A DNA stretch of 64,000 bases from Misgurnus anguillicaudatus (taxonomy: Eukaryota > Chordata > Actinopteri > Cypriniformes > Cobitidae). Below are positions 1 through 12,669 of this stretch, piece after piece. Position 1 is the stretch's first letter. The number at the start of each line of letters is the position of its first letter. The notes under the pieces are model-generated. The model saw only the letters and a program-made list of their open reading frames with translations. It was not told where the DNA came from and did no database searches. The translations under genes and the position numbers were made by a program. The stretch is taken from assembly GCF_027580225.2 (NCBI RefSeq), contig NC_073358.2, positions 46,090,001-46,154,000 of the forward strand. Reading direction: 5' to 3'.

Positions 1-37
1 GCCATCCAGGACCAGAATTTTTCCACCCCTGTACTAA

Positions 38-345
38 CCCATTCATTTTTCCAATAGACTTTTGGATTATTGCAAAAAATAAGCTCTGTGTGTAACAAAA
101 GTTTATGACACTTACACATTTTCTCCAATGAATTAACACAACTTTTGCGATTTTTGAAGTCTAAATGCGCTTACTAGAAAAAAACTTTAGCGACTTTAAA
201 AGACTTTAGAATTCATAAAAATGATAATCTGTGAATATTATCTTGTTGGACAAAACGTGTAAGTGTCACAAACTTTAACCCTGGGTTAAACATAAGGATA
301 CATTTTTTTGCCATAATCCAAAAATCTTTGCGAAAAATTAATGGG
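38..345. repeat. Palindromic repeat (foldback)
   Basis: The first ~36 bases (CCCATTCATTTTTCCAATAG...) recur inverted at 310-345 (...AAAAATTAATGGG). An inner inverted pair around AGTGTCA near 105 and 263 extends the arms. Probably a short non-autonomous DNA transposon. Confidence 0.55.
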
Positions 346-544
346 CTTTTTAGCAAAGGAACCAGTGTCCCACTAACTTCCGGGGTTGCCCTACAGAAAT
401 ATGTGATCCATGCGGCACTCTATTAAAAATGTTCGGAATCAGATTTTCCATAATTTATTAATTTCTCAAATTTGGCATTCTTTATAATTGAGTTAATAAA
501 AGATATAAATATTTTGTGTCTATACATTAACTCATGTGGCAAGC

Positions 545-1290
545 AGTGGCGGCCGGTGTCTTTTCTTTCCAAGGATGTCAAAATATGTGTTCGATGTAGG
601 GATCGACCGATATGGATTTTTTTTTTAGTGTCGATACCGATTCTTGTTTCATCAGCCTTAGCCGATGACCGATACAGGCTGTCGATTTTCTTGAGCCAAT
701 ATTTGAAGCCGATACTGCTTTTGCTCACTCAATTTACATCATAAAAATGACACGATTATGCCAAATGTTACAAGTCTCAATTTAAAAAAGTAACATTTAT
801 TGAACTTAAAAAAACTATATTTAACAAATAGTAAAAACAGGTGAGGGTGCTATGGACTGCACTCTCCACAAAGACGAGGAACTATCAGCAAAGGATATTG
901 ATTTCTAGCACTTTACTACTACAAATATAGATGAGAAATAAAAACCCGCTATCCAGCTATGATCAGCTGTTAGGCCGAGCTTTCGATGTTGTCATGGAAA
1001 GGTTGGTTGTTTTTTAGTCACATGACCTGCAATCGCTTGCAGCTTCCAGCACTTTCTCTGTAAATAATGCCGGAAAAAATCGGCGAACACAGCAGCCACA
1101 TATCGGCCGATGCCGATACAAATAAAACTCACAAAAATCGGGCCGATATATCGGTCTATCACTAGTTCGATGCGTCATGTCAAAATATTTGCCTGCTCCA
1201 CACGAGTCGAAAGGGTTTTTGATAAAAGAGACGCTTACGTTTACAAAATACTATATATATATAATAAACAGCTTGCCAATATCTTATCAC
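545..1290 (+). mobile_element. CAGTGGCGGCC-type element, interrupted copy
   Basis: Starts CAGTGGCGGCCGGTGTC and shares GTCAAAATATGTGT and GATAAAAGAGACGC with the copies at 54432-54876 and 60586-61090. It is split by the hAT-like insertion at 597-1164. The right end is unclear. Confidence 0.55.
597..1164 (+). mobile_element. hAT-like non-autonomous transposon with 8-bp duplication
   Basis: Terminal inverted repeats TAGGGATCGACCGATAT and, at the right, the reverse complement of TAGTGATAGACCGATATATC. It is flanked by a perfect 8-base duplication GTTCGATG at 589-596 and 1165-1172. 568 bp with no transposase. Confidence 0.82.
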
Positions 1291-2231
1291 AGAATGATCA
1301 GGGCCTAGATGCAAAAGTTACATAAATCCTTCTGGTCACCCTATCATATACACATAGCAAACTTGATATGCTATTAAAATCACTCACATCAAACACAACA
1401 TACACGTTCTGTTTGCTAGCAATCCACTTCAATCCCATTCATTTTATCCATCTCTGCACGGAAATGCCTGTTACCTCCAAGGGCACGACACTTATAAAAG
1501 GTGCAGTATGAGTAAAACTATTTCAGCACTGAAGACTACCCAAACTGAATTTCAACCGGCGTCTCCAAAAAAACTTCAGCCCACTCACTGTCTAGTCATA
1601 GTGTGCGTGTGTCTGTATAAGCGTCTCCGTGCCGGCCCTGTTGGCGGGTTGTTAATTTTATGCCAGGCCCAGCAGCAGGTGGAGGGTATTTCATGGTTCT
1701 TTCCCCACAACGTTGGCTCACTCGAAGAAATAATAAAAGCAACCCACGGCGTTTACACAGAAGAGCTCATATCACATCGCTCCACAGCCAAAACCAATAT
1801 AATGAATGCAGCTCTGATTCGGACTGCACCAACTTAATATTCATTTAAGTTTCCTTCTATTTTTAAAGAGATGGCGAGGGTCAGCTGGACAGCGGGCTAA
1901 TTTAAAGCGAAGGTCGCCCACCGTGACCTCATGAATAATTAGCTTCTAGAAGGTTTTGGAGGCCAAAGGTCGTTGCAAGAGTGCAGTTACTCAACAAAGC
2001 GGCACACACACGGCCTCGCTGATCCACAATGACCCTCTTATGTGCAACTGATTTTTATGGTCTTACGACTGACCTTGTGCAGATGGAGCCTGTAAAAACT
2101 GAAGGACATAATAACTAGTGGTCAATACTAGTGCTTATGTACATGCACAGATGTTATTTTTGTACTAAATAGAAGTAGATGATTGCACTCCAGGGACTGA
2201 CGCAGTCCAAAACTCATGCAATTAGCAAATC
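1290..2231. other. No gene recognised
   Basis: Contains short open frames without recognisable protein similarity and no clear repeat structure. Confidence 0.4.
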
Positions 2232-2345
2232 GCATATAGCCCGGTGGTAAAAGTCTGAGGTTGTGGGTTCATAGCCTTCAAGGGGTGAACCATGAACCAC
2301 CACCATTGTGTTTTCGACCAAGGCACTTAATCACAGATTGCCACC
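2232..2345 (+). repeat. tRNA-derived SINE fragment
   Basis: TAGCCCGGTGG resembles a pol III A box and GGTTCATAGCC, about 30 bases later, a degenerate B box. The cloverleaf is not intact, so it is not a tRNA gene. Confidence 0.4.
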
Positions 2346-3103
2346 GCTAAACTGGTGAGCCAAGATCTCAGACCACTACCTCAACAAAACCCAAGTCGAA
2401 GCCGCAGCTGACCTCAGATAAGGAACTAATGCAGTCAGCACTATACCAAGACTCAGCACTGATCTGGGACCAGTTCCCCATCAAAACCCATGCCAGGACC
2501 ATTGGCAGAAAACTGATCTCAGATAAGCATCAGAAGGCATATGACTCAGCAATGTCTCCCGCTGTACGGCTGTGATTAGCGCTAGCGTCGTCAGCTAATG
2601 AATCATCCGTATTGTGCCACTGTCACGCTCGATTTCAGGCCGTAATAAAAGGATGTTTTAATTTAGCCCTGACTGCTTTCTGTGTGTTTTACCGTAGGTG
2701 AAAAGGTGGTCAGATCGGAGTGAATTTATTCATGGCCGGGGCTTTTACGACGGCCCCAGTTTAGAAACTCATTCACAGAGGCCTATAGTCGATTTTCTAT
2801 TAAACGAGTGATTTTAAACAGCATGCCGGGCTACACATGTCTGATTTGTGAGAGATGAGAGGAATCTGAGTGACAGAAAGTGCTTGTGTGTGCTTTACTT
2901 AGTTGTATTTTAGGATTATAACGTAGGAAAAATATCCCTAATTTAGCAAAATCTGATGAATAATGTCATTAAGGTGAAATTGGTTCGTGAATCAACAAAA
3001 TCATTTCAAGTTTTTTAGTACATTCACACGGGGTGCCATCATTAACCTTACGTTTTGGATGTGTGTTTAAAAAAAACAACAGTGAAGCTGCAGTTTGTAA
3101 CTA

Positions 3104-5121
3104 GGGGAGAGCAGGGGGAGAGTAAAATTTTTCATAAAAATGTAATTTTAAAAGAACATTTTTTAGACAGAGATATATTTTTGGTGTGGTCAATAACTCA
3201 CAAGTGTGGTCTATCAATACCAGGTGGAATTTTGAACAAATGTAAAACGACTTCAGTAGCTATAATTTCACTTTGAACATAGGGACCCCACCTCCTGACA
3301 TTTAAACCCGATTTACTTTTATTTTGAAAAACTCTGAGAAGTCAAACTTCAGGATGTGTTAGATCACTAAATAACCTGTAGATTGATCAGTACTGTAACA
3401 CAAGAAACCAAAAACACAATGCGTTATAAGAAAAAACGACAGCTTTAGGAATTTACGTATCATGAAAGCAGCTTTCTGGACCTACACACGCAAAATGGTG
3501 AGGAAATGAAGAGTTTGGTTCCAAAACGCGATAAACGCCATTTTTGAAAAAAATGAGTTACTGCCAAAATCAGTATTATATCAGGTCAGTAGTTAAAAGT
3601 AAATTCTTAGTTTTACGCAAAATCCAATATCCGCCGTGTTATTGTGTCATCTTTTCTCCCTTTTTTCCCAAAATGTGACAAACGCCACGGCTCCTTTTTT
3701 ACAGAACGCAATAAATCCATTTCTGATATTACAGCCCACCAGTCACGCAATGTAAACAAACAATGGCGGACGCGCTGAGTACACAGAGTCCTAGTTTTCC
3801 TCATCTACTTTGTACTTCGTGATCAACAAACAAAACAAAATAATACTTTAATTGCATCGCTAAACCTGTGATGGTTTTCTGTGATGGGAAAGAAACGTAA
3901 GCCATCAGCATCTAATATTTTCCCTGAGAGGCACTCGGGAGACGGGTGCTTGTTCTCCCGACAGCATCAAGCTTCTCATGCTAACACATTGACCCCAGAG
4001 GATCTTATGAAAAACTTTCCATAATTTTACTCAAAGTCAACGAAAATCGAGCAGGACCAAAAACATTTTACAGCTGATCTCTGTGAAAGACGTTAAGCGA
4101 GGACGTCAAGTAACCGCAATGACAGTGATCTTAATATGACAAAGTAAGTGTTTTGATTAATGACATTAATGTTTATATTTTTAATTAGTGTGTACAACTA
4201 GTCAACTAAATGAATATAACATGGCAAAGATGAATGCACATTTATATAGGCTATTGATTCAATAGATTTATAGCATTTTGAATAAAAACTTGTCATGGAT
4301 TTATTGCATTTTGTGGAAAAAATTATCGTTTTTTATAATAAATCTTTGAAAATCAACTTATGGATTTGAATTTTTTATGTTTTTATAACCTAAAGATGCT
4401 ATGTGAAAGTTTGTAACAGAAAATAGTTGTTTTCATCTTGTCACTTTCTTGGTATAGAAAACACGTTTTACCAAAATTTGTCAAAATGGATTTATTGCGT
4501 TTTGGAACCAAACTCTTCAAATAACGCAATATTTGTCAGCTCTGTCAGGGGTTGTGTGCTAAAGATGCTGTCGTAGTTTGAAATGCAAATGTTATCAGGG
4601 TTCGGAGAAAATCGCTTGGTTACTTTCATCCCGCATTACCCTACAGTCACATTAGCTACAAAAGTGAGCGACACCGAGCGACACGCACTCGCTTGATGGG
4701 CGTTCCTTGGCTAGTATCTAAAAGCGGTATCAAAAGTCACTTAAGAGGTATTGTTAAATTACAAGAACAGTGTTTTTGGATTTAAAAGTATTTATTTCTC
4801 GATAAAAGTAACAAAATATATGAGATAAAATGCCAAACTTATCAGATATATACAGAAATATGCATTTTCCGTCATCTTGAATTATTTTCTCCGACTCGGC
4901 CACAGACCTACATCATTCTGCCCCTTTACTCCGATTGGCAGTCGTTTTGTCGCATCGCTCAGCATTTGCATAAAAAAGCCTTCTTGTCTATTTTGGTCCC
5001 ACCTTGCTCGCGCAGCTTGTCGCTTGCAAACGGCCACTCCTATTGAAAATTAATGGTAGCCTGTCGCTCTGTCTCTTGTAGCTAATGTGACTGGGGGGTT
5101 ACTTTCGCCACGGTTCTCCCC
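3104..5121. mobile_element. GGGGAGA-ended inverted-repeat element, copy 1
   Basis: The left end GGGGAGAGCAGGGG is inverted at the right (...TCTCCCC), and TA sits outside each end. It is interrupted by the element at 3508-4518. No transposase frame is seen. Confidence 0.55.
3508..4518 (+). mobile_element. Unclassified non-autonomous transposon, copy 1 (4-bp duplication AAAT)
   Basis: Ends are inverted repeats of about 36 bases beginning GAAGAGTTTGGTTCCAAAAC. It is flanked by AAAT on both sides (3504-3507, 4519-4522). The end motif AAAACGCAATAAATCC is repeated inside, for example near 3702 and, inverted, near 4303. Matches 17644-18560 in reverse orientation. Confidence 0.8.
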
Positions 5122-5559
5122 TATTGCCTCACTATCGCCATCTCAGTTTGAAACATAAAATTGCATGGTACTTTACTTGAATTGGAAAACAACTGACATT
5201 TCCTGTGAAATCCAACCTGACAGCTCAACTTACAAATCTTTATTTTAAGCTTATTGTTGTGAATTGTGGTATTGTAAGGAAACATGTTTTCATGACTGAT
5301 TATTTATGTACTTGGCTCAGTAACTGATATTTGTTTCATTTTAACCCTCCAAAAGGTTAAGTATTGCAGCTTTAAGTGCAATAGCAAACACATGTGTGTT
5401 TAAATTTGGTGTATTTTAGGGTTATAACGTAGGAAAAATATCCCTAAGTTAGCAAAATCTGATGAATAATGTCATTAAGGTGAAATTGGTTCGTAAATCA
5501 ACAACATCGTTTCAAGTTTTATAGTACATTGAATACATTGAAGCTGCAGTTTGTAACTA

Positions 5560-6938
5560 GGGGAAAGCAGGGGCGAAGGTACCATTTTTCATAAAAATGT
5601 AATTTTAAAAGAAAATGTTATAGACAGAGATATATTTTTGCTGTGGTCAATAACTCAGAAGTGTGGTCTATCAATACCAGGTGAAAGTTTGAACAAATAT
5701 AAAATGACTTCAGTATAATTCCGCTTTGAACATAAGTAGCGCATTATTACTTTTGACTCTGTCAGCAGGGACGAAAGTAAGACATACGTGGGTCAAAAAT
5801 AAATAAAACAAGATCGATTTTTGTGTTATACTTGTTTTTAATAAATATACATGACTATGATCTTGCTAATAAGTAACTGCAAACATATTTTGTCATTTAT
5901 CTTAGCAAAAAAAGTGAAATTACATTTTAACATTTTTATCAAATGTTTCAAAAGCAACCTGACAGTACAAACTTGAATTGTTGAAAAAAAATTAACAGTT
6001 TGAACCAGTGTTGTTTTTGGCAGCCCTTTTAGTTTTCGTTTTAGTCTTAGTCTTTTGGACGAAAATGCTTTTAGTTTTAGTCACATTTTAGTCACTTGTA
6101 AAATGTATAGTTTTAGTCAAGTTTTAGTCGACGAAAACGCAAAAAGGTTTTAGTCAAGTTTTAGTCGACGAAAACGCAAAAAGGTTTTAGTCAAGTTTTA
6201 GTCAATTTTAGTAAAAAAAAGTATTTTTTAACCAATGAATTTAGGTTAAAAAGTGTGGTGTATTTAATACAATTAAAATGTGCATTAAGGTCGTCCCTGA
6301 GGGCTTGCCGTTGTTTTAGTCGGTGTGCCTTCTGCGCATGTCAACGAAAACTCAAAAGCGTCTCGTCATGTTTTCGTCACCTTAGAGACATTTTTAGCTA
6401 GTCATCGTCGCGTTAGCGTCATAAAAAATATGTGCGTCAACGAAATAATTTCGTTATCGTCATTGTTGACAAAAACAACACTGGTTTGAACAGTATAAAA
6501 TTAAATCAAATTAGCATAATATAAATTCTTAACATATTGCAACAGTATTAGCAGCGGGACAAAAGTAAGAAGTGTTACTTTCGTCCCGACAGGAACCCCT
6601 GACATTTAAACCCGATTTACTTTTATTTTGAAAAACTGTGTTGGAGCACTAAATAACCTGTAGATCGATCAGTATTGTAACACATAAAACGAGAAACACA
6701 ACGCGTTAGGACCGCTTTTAACAAATTTACTTATCATGGTTGAAAACAGCTTTCTGGACCTAGACGCGCAAAACGGTAATAACGTGAAATAACGTGCAAA
6801 ATGGTAAATACGCAATATGTGTCAGCTCTGTCAAAGGTTGTGTGCTAAAGATGCTGTCATAGTTTGAAATGCAAATGTTATCAGGACTCAAACACTTCGT
6901 TACTTTCGTCCCGCATTACTTTCGCCCCTGTTCTCCCC
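5560..6938. mobile_element. GGGGAGA-ended inverted-repeat element, copy 2
   Basis: The left end GGGGAAAGCAGGGGCGAA pairs with the reverse complement of the right end (GGGGAGAACAGGGGCGAA). TA lies at both borders. It carries the hAT-like insertion at 6006-6483. Confidence 0.65.
6006..6483 (+). mobile_element. hAT-like MITE with perfect 8-bp duplication
   Basis: Terminal repeats CAGTGTTGTTTTTG and inverted CAAAAACAACACTG. The target duplication GTTTGAAC is at 5998-6005 and 6484-6491. Inside, a motif GTTTTAGTCAAGTTTTAGTC is repeated in tandem at about 6110-6210. Confidence 0.88.
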
Positions 6939-7130
6939 TATTGCCTCACTATCGCTATCTCAATTTGAAACATAAAATTGCATGGTACTTTATTGTTGTG
7001 AATTGTGGTACGGTAAGGAAATATGTTTTCATTACTGATTATTTATGTACTTGCTCAGCATCTGATATTTGTTTCATTTTAACCCCCAAAAAAGTTAAGG
7101 ATTGCAGCTTTAAGTGCAATAGCAAACACC

Positions 7131-8233
7131 TAACACTTGATAGCTTGACATTGTGTTCATACGTAGGTCTGTGTGCGTATTTATTTTCCATACAGTTAAC
7201 CACTAGCAGCGTGATGTTTCCTTTCCTCTAAGACGTGTGCCCTAGATTTTTTTCAAACAGATCGTAAAGCCATTGGGCTTTTTTTGATTAGTTTGGAAGG
7301 TTCAGCTTCAGGCGGAGACTCTCAGTTTGGGGTTAAATGTTTTAACAGACAGGCTAAAGCTAAAACACACACAGTAACTCTCCCAGATTGGCCGTGCTTC
7401 TAATTATGGCCTAAATTGAGTTCGCAGGTCATTTGATTAAAGTAATCTGATAGAAGTTAATTTTTTGTGTGGCTATACAAGCCTTATCGTATTTGAAGGG
7501 ACAACGTCTTGTGATTCGGTGTGATTTGGCGTGTATTACTATATCTTATAATCGATCGTAAGGTTAAAGGTTTACTTAGTATTCAGAAACGTAATCTCTT
7601 TAAACTTCCTCTCATGTCGTATTCAATACCCATCTTACTTGAGCATCTCATCTTTCATGCGCCATGCTCTCATTATGATATGGATTCATGCATGTATTAA
7701 ACGCGCCTTTGACATGCTGTGACAGCTTTGCTATGAGAGCATATCTCTAACTACGCTCGCTCTCTCTCTCTTCTTTCATGTGGATCTCAAAGAGAAAGAG
7801 AGAGATCAGACTCTAGAGAGAAACATTAACCTGATTGAAAGCGCCCACCCCTCACCCCCGGGCGAGCGTGACCTTCAGTCACTTGTCTGTGTGTGTATCT
7901 TACGCTCCCACAGGAACGTCTGTGTAAAAAGGTCCTCTGGTAGTTTCCGTAAAAAGCAGAGGGCCAAAGATTCAGAATTGAGACTGGTCGAAGAGCTGGT
8001 CGAACGCTTTGTTACGGTACACTGAAGAACAGAGAAAAAGAGTGATAAGAGAGTCATATATTTAACATGAAAGAGAAATTCAGCCTGGTATTAAAATGCA
8101 TTAACTTTTGCATAATCACATAAATTTTTCAGCTCCGCACGAAATCTAGTGGGTTCCTTACTTACAGTTTTTTAAGACAGTACTGCATATAACATTTGCA
8201 GTGAAGGCAATCCCAGAATTCATTGCGATTAGC
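7131..8233. other. No gene recognised
   Basis: Unique-looking sequence with a GAGA-rich segment near 7785-7805. The short frames that overlap on both strands here look spurious. Confidence 0.4.
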
Positions 8234-8668
8234 TTAAAGGGGTAGTTTATCCAAAAATTTTAATTTTGTCATAATTTTCTCATCCTCGTGTTGTTAAACC
8301 TGTATGAATTTCTTTTTTCGGATGAACACAACAGAAGATATTTTGAGAAATGATGATATAAAGCGCACAGCTGATTGTAACCATTCACTTCCATAATAGG
8401 AAAAACAAATATGATGGAATTCAGTGGATACCGTCTGGATTATCATCATTTATCAAAATATCTTCTTCATCATTTATCACAATACTTACATAATGTTTGT
8501 TTTCCTACTATGGAAGTCAATGGTTACAATCAGCTGTGTGCTTACCATCATTTATCAAAATATCTTCTTGTATTCGTCAGAAAAAAATTTATTCATACAG
8601 GTTTAGAACAACATGAGGATGAGAAAATGATGACAGAATTTTCACTTTTGGTTGAACTATCCCTTTAA
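8234..8668. mobile_element. Angel-like foldback element
   Basis: Bounded by TTAA at both ends, with inverted arms starting TTAAAGGGGTAGTTTATCC and ending GAACTATCCCTTTAA. Inner arm sequences also recur inverted, such as AAATATCTTCT. Resembles the zebrafish Angel family; this is from memory. Confidence 0.75.
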
Positions 8669-8771
8669 TAAAAAAAAGAGTCAAATATTAATTATACATA
8701 GATTTTACGCTATATCAAAAACTGTAACTATTAATAAAAGTACTTAAATTTTATAAACGTATGGGGTTTTA

Positions 8772-9398
8772 TTTAAAGGTGCACTGTGTAACTTTTAGGA
8801 GGAAATGACAGAAATGCAAAATAATATACATAACTATTATTTTCAGTGGTGTATAAAGACTTTACAAAATGAACTGTCTTTTTATTACCTTATACGGAGC
8901 CCCAAAAGAGGACATGGAGCAAAAATTAAATAAAGTTTAGTTTCGCAAGCGCACATGAAGCTATCGAGTTTATTTTCACGTGCTCACGTGAAACTATCGC
9001 GTGCTCACGTGAAACTATCGCGTGCTCACGTGAAACTATCGCGTGCTCACCTGAAACTTTCACGTGCACAAGTTAAAGCGAAACCTTTAAGTGCGGAAGT
9101 TTCACCTGAGCACGCGAAACGTAACTTTAAAAAAAATTCTGCACATCAAGGTTTTGCGTGGGCACATGAAACTAGACTTTGGTTTTTTTTGCTCCAATGT
9201 CACCTTAGGGGCTCGGTAACCTTAGAATGATAAATAAAGTTTTTATTTTTATACAGCGTGGTTCCCCTTACATTTAAGTCGCCATTTTGCCCCACCATGT
9301 TTCTACGTAACCCTAAACGGACAAATGCGTTTCGTCACTACGTTGTCTCAGACAACGACATGTGGCAGCTACCGTAGCTTCTCTATGCGTTTTGAAAG
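8772..9398 (+). mobile_element. AGGTGCAGTG-family transposon, truncated, with tandem insert
   Basis: Starts TTTAAAGGTGCACTGTGTAA and follows the consensus of the complete copy at 33328-33705 to GCGTTTTGAAAG, where it stops. An extra segment at about 8890-9230 includes a 21-bp tandem repeat. Confidence 0.65.
8986..9070 (+). repeat. 21-bp tandem repeat carrying CACGTG
   Basis: Unit CGTGCTCACGTGAAACTATCG in about four copies, the last one diverged. Each full unit has the palindrome CACGTG, an E-box core. The coding frame through it is an accident of a period divisible by three. Confidence 0.75.
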
Positions 9399-9803
9399 TC
9401 AATTAAATCTTTGGTGTCTCCAGAGTACAAATGTGAAGTTCTAGCTCAAAATATGATATATATAATTTATAATATAATGTTAAAATTGCCACTTTGTAGG
9501 TGTGAGCAAAATGTGCCGTTTTCGGTGTGTCCTTTTTTATGCAAATAAGATGATCTTTGCACTAAATGGCAGTGCCGTGGTTGAATAGTGCAGATTAAAG
9601 AGTGGTATTATCCCCTTCTGACGTCACAGGGGGAGCCAAATTTCAATGACCTATTTTTTCACATGCTGTAGAGAATGGTTTACCAAAACTAAGTTACTGG
9701 GTTGATCTTTTTTTACATTTTCTTGGTTGATAGAAGCACTGGGGACCCAATTATAGCACTTAAACATGAAAAAAGTCACATTTTCCCCTTATGTCCCATT
9801 TAA
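9399..9803 (-). mobile_element. AAAGGGGACAT-family element, inverted copy
   Basis: Contains in reverse the landmarks of the copy at 35303-35729: TGGGGACCCAATTATAGCAC, AACTAAGTTACTGGGTTGAT and CTTTGGTGTCTCCAGAGTAC. Confidence 0.75.
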
Positions 9804-11550
9804 CTTAAAAGCAGTAAACAGCAAGCCAAAAGACTAGATTTTTTCCTGTCTTGGATAATAACCATTTCCACATCAAACTTTAATCAAACTAGTACAATTT
9901 CAAAGAAATAATTGGTTTTAGTAAACCACAACAGACATTTATGAAAAAAAATTTTTAGAACAGGTTTTACTTGACTACAAATGAAAGATCCGAAGAAAAA
10001 TGTGCTAAAGTGTTCAGGAAGAAAAAGAGAGGAAGCACAAATGAGATGAAAATTACAGGTATAGAGAAGCTAGTCAAAGAGAAAAAGTGATTTATTTCAG
10101 AGATAGCTCTTTCTCTCTCTCCTGACTACCACGCAGAAATGAAACAAATAAGTCTGTGGGGTGAGAGGGGTAGAAATGAAGGGAAAGAGAGAAAGAAGGA
10201 TGATTTGGGTAAAATTGGGGTAGTGGGGCGTGCGAGAGAAATCAGACAAAAATGATTGTTTTGCGAGGCAATTGTCGCGATAGAATAAGCATTCGGTTAA
10301 ATTGAAGACCTCAGACTTTGCAAATTGCCGCAGATAACAGTGTCACGAAAACAAGGCGAGTCGCTTGCTTCAATTCGCATACAAAAGAGGGGCTCTCGCT
10401 CAATCAACAGAAAGAGTAAAAATAACCGGCAACAATCCTCTCTCTCCTTCTGCTTATCTCGCTTTATCTGGAAGGCTTTCATTTGGCTACAGGAAGAGAA
10501 TGGATAGACATGTCGGGCTATTGGTTGCTGATCATAAATAGCTTTACGTTGTCTGAAGAAGGAGGAGACACGGGAAGAAAGACGATAAAAGGGGGATGTG
10601 GGGTTGGAAAGAAGAAAGGAAACTCTGAAGTGAAGTGGGAGAGATGAAGACAAGAAGCTAAAACTACAGAGGCACAGAAGTCATAGGGGGAGAAGATTAC
10701 TGTGGCCGCATATCAATGACAGCAAAGACATGCATTTCAAACGCACGCAAGCATGCCAAGCCTAACGGAGGCGAAGATCGACTCAAAATAGATGCATTTT
10801 AAAACAGACCCCACTCTGCAGAGGAAAAACAAAACCAGCGGGGAAAAAACTAAAAAACTAATTTGTCCCAACATGAAACGCGACTACATTGCAAATCAGC
10901 ATAAATGCATCCCAGCGTTCCCAGAGACAAACATGCTGGATGTTGATTAAACTCGATCCGGCCTCCTTCCGTCATTCAGATCCTTCCTGTTTACATAAGC
11001 CAAACCAACACCAGATCTTTCATTGATCTCGCTTGTCGTCTGCTTAAAATGCTCTCTCTCTCTCTTTATGTATTGAACAGTGGTATGGGTGTCGTGTAGA
11101 TCGAAGGTGTCGGTTTCATATCGTACAGCATTAGCAGACAACTACTGAACATCACCGCACCATTCCCTATTAACTCTGCTAACAGGAAACACTAAAGGGG
11201 CGCAGAGGTGGATTGTGGGCCTCTTCGGCCTTTTTGTTTTACCTTCACTTCATTCTAACTAGATGAGATGGATGTCAATGAATGGAGGATACAAATAGCC
11301 TCTTCACCTCTGGCCCCAGGACCTCCGGCTGTCAGGAACTGCAGGGCAGAGAAAAGAGAGAGACAGGGATAAAGTATGCCGTGCAGGACTATTAACCCCC
11401 TGAGGGAACACAGCGGGTATCACGCACTTCCAGACTATTAGCATACAAAAGTACTGAACCTGAGTGAGACACAGCTACACACACAGACACAATAACAGAG
11501 TTAGTGTTGAATTTGAATTATGCCATCTCTGATTGGTTTGTCTATTTTCA
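9804..11550. other. No gene recognised
   Basis: Purine-rich patches (10020-10240, 10560-10640) and a short CT run near 11052. Short frames on both strands have no recognisable family. Confidence 0.4.
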
Positions 11551-12631
11551 GTATATCTGTCTGTCTGTCTGTCTGTGCATCCATTCTTACCTGCCTATCC
11601 ATCCATCTTTACAACTGTCCATCCATCCATTCATATCTGCTTATCAATCCATCTGTCTGTCTGTCTGTCTGTCCATCTTTCTATCTGTCCGTTCATCCAT
11701 CTCTCTGTCTGTGTGTCATGTCAATCCATTTGTCTGACCATCCATCCATTCTTATCTGCCTATGGATCCATCCCTCTAACTGTCTGTCTGTCTGCCTGTC
11801 TGTCTGTCCGTTCATGAGTCTGTCCATCCATTCTTATTTGGCTAACCATCTATCTATCCATCTATCGGTCTGTCTGTCTGTCTGTCCGTCCATGAGTCTG
11901 TCTATTCATTCTTATTTGCCTAACCATCTATCCATCCCTCTATCTGTCTATCTTTCCTTTCATCTGTACGTCTGTCCATCTATCCATTCTTATTTGCATA
12001 TTCATTCATTACTACATCTGTCTACCTCTTCTTCCGTCCGTACGTCTTTCTGTCAATCCATTTTTCTAACCATCCATCCATTTTTATTTGCCTATATATC
12101 CTTCTCTATATCTTTCTGTCTGTCTCTGCTTCAATCTGTATGTCTGTCCGTTCATCCATTTTTATCTGTTTATCCATCTCTCCCTCTTTCTGTCTGTCTG
12201 TCTGTCTGTCTGTCTGTCATGAGTCTGTTCATTCATCCATTCTAATCTTTCCTCCATCCGACTATCTTATCTGTCTTGTCTTGTCTTGTCTTGTCTTGTC
12301 GTGTCTTGTCTTGTCTTGTCTTGTCTTGTCTTGTCTTGTCTTGTCTTGTCTTGTCTGTCTATCTGTTGATCTATCTCTCTGTCTTTCTGTCTGTCTGTCT
12401 GTCTGTCCGTCAATGAGTCTGTCCATTAATTCTTATTTGCCTGACCATATTTCTATCCCTCTTTCTGTCTATATTTCCTTCCATCCGTACATCTGTCCAT
12501 CTATCCATTCTTATTTGCATATCCATTCATCCCTATATCTGTCTACCTCTCCTTCCATCTGTATGTCTTTCTATCCATCTATTTTTATCTGCGTATCCAT
12601 CCATCTGACTGTCTGTTTGTCTATTCATCTT

Positions 12632-12669
<38 letters not shown>

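Larger units (their letters stand above)
2906..7130. repeat. Tandem duplicated block (about 2906-5410 and 5411-7130)
   Basis: Both units begin with a shared stretch (TATAACGTAGGAAAAATATC) and end with another (GATTATTTATGTACTTG, then GCAGCTTTAAGTGCAATAGC). In between each carries a GGGGAGA-ended element with different later insertions. The copies differ at many bases, so the duplication is old. Confidence 0.7.

Noticed and set aside
8986..9070. CRISPR-like direct repeats
   Set aside because: The repeats are contiguous with no unique spacers, and the genome is eukaryotic.
8955..9230. Open frame with a seven-residue repeat (HVKLSRA)
   Set aside because: It is produced by the 21-bp tandem repeat inside a transposon and has no other protein feature.
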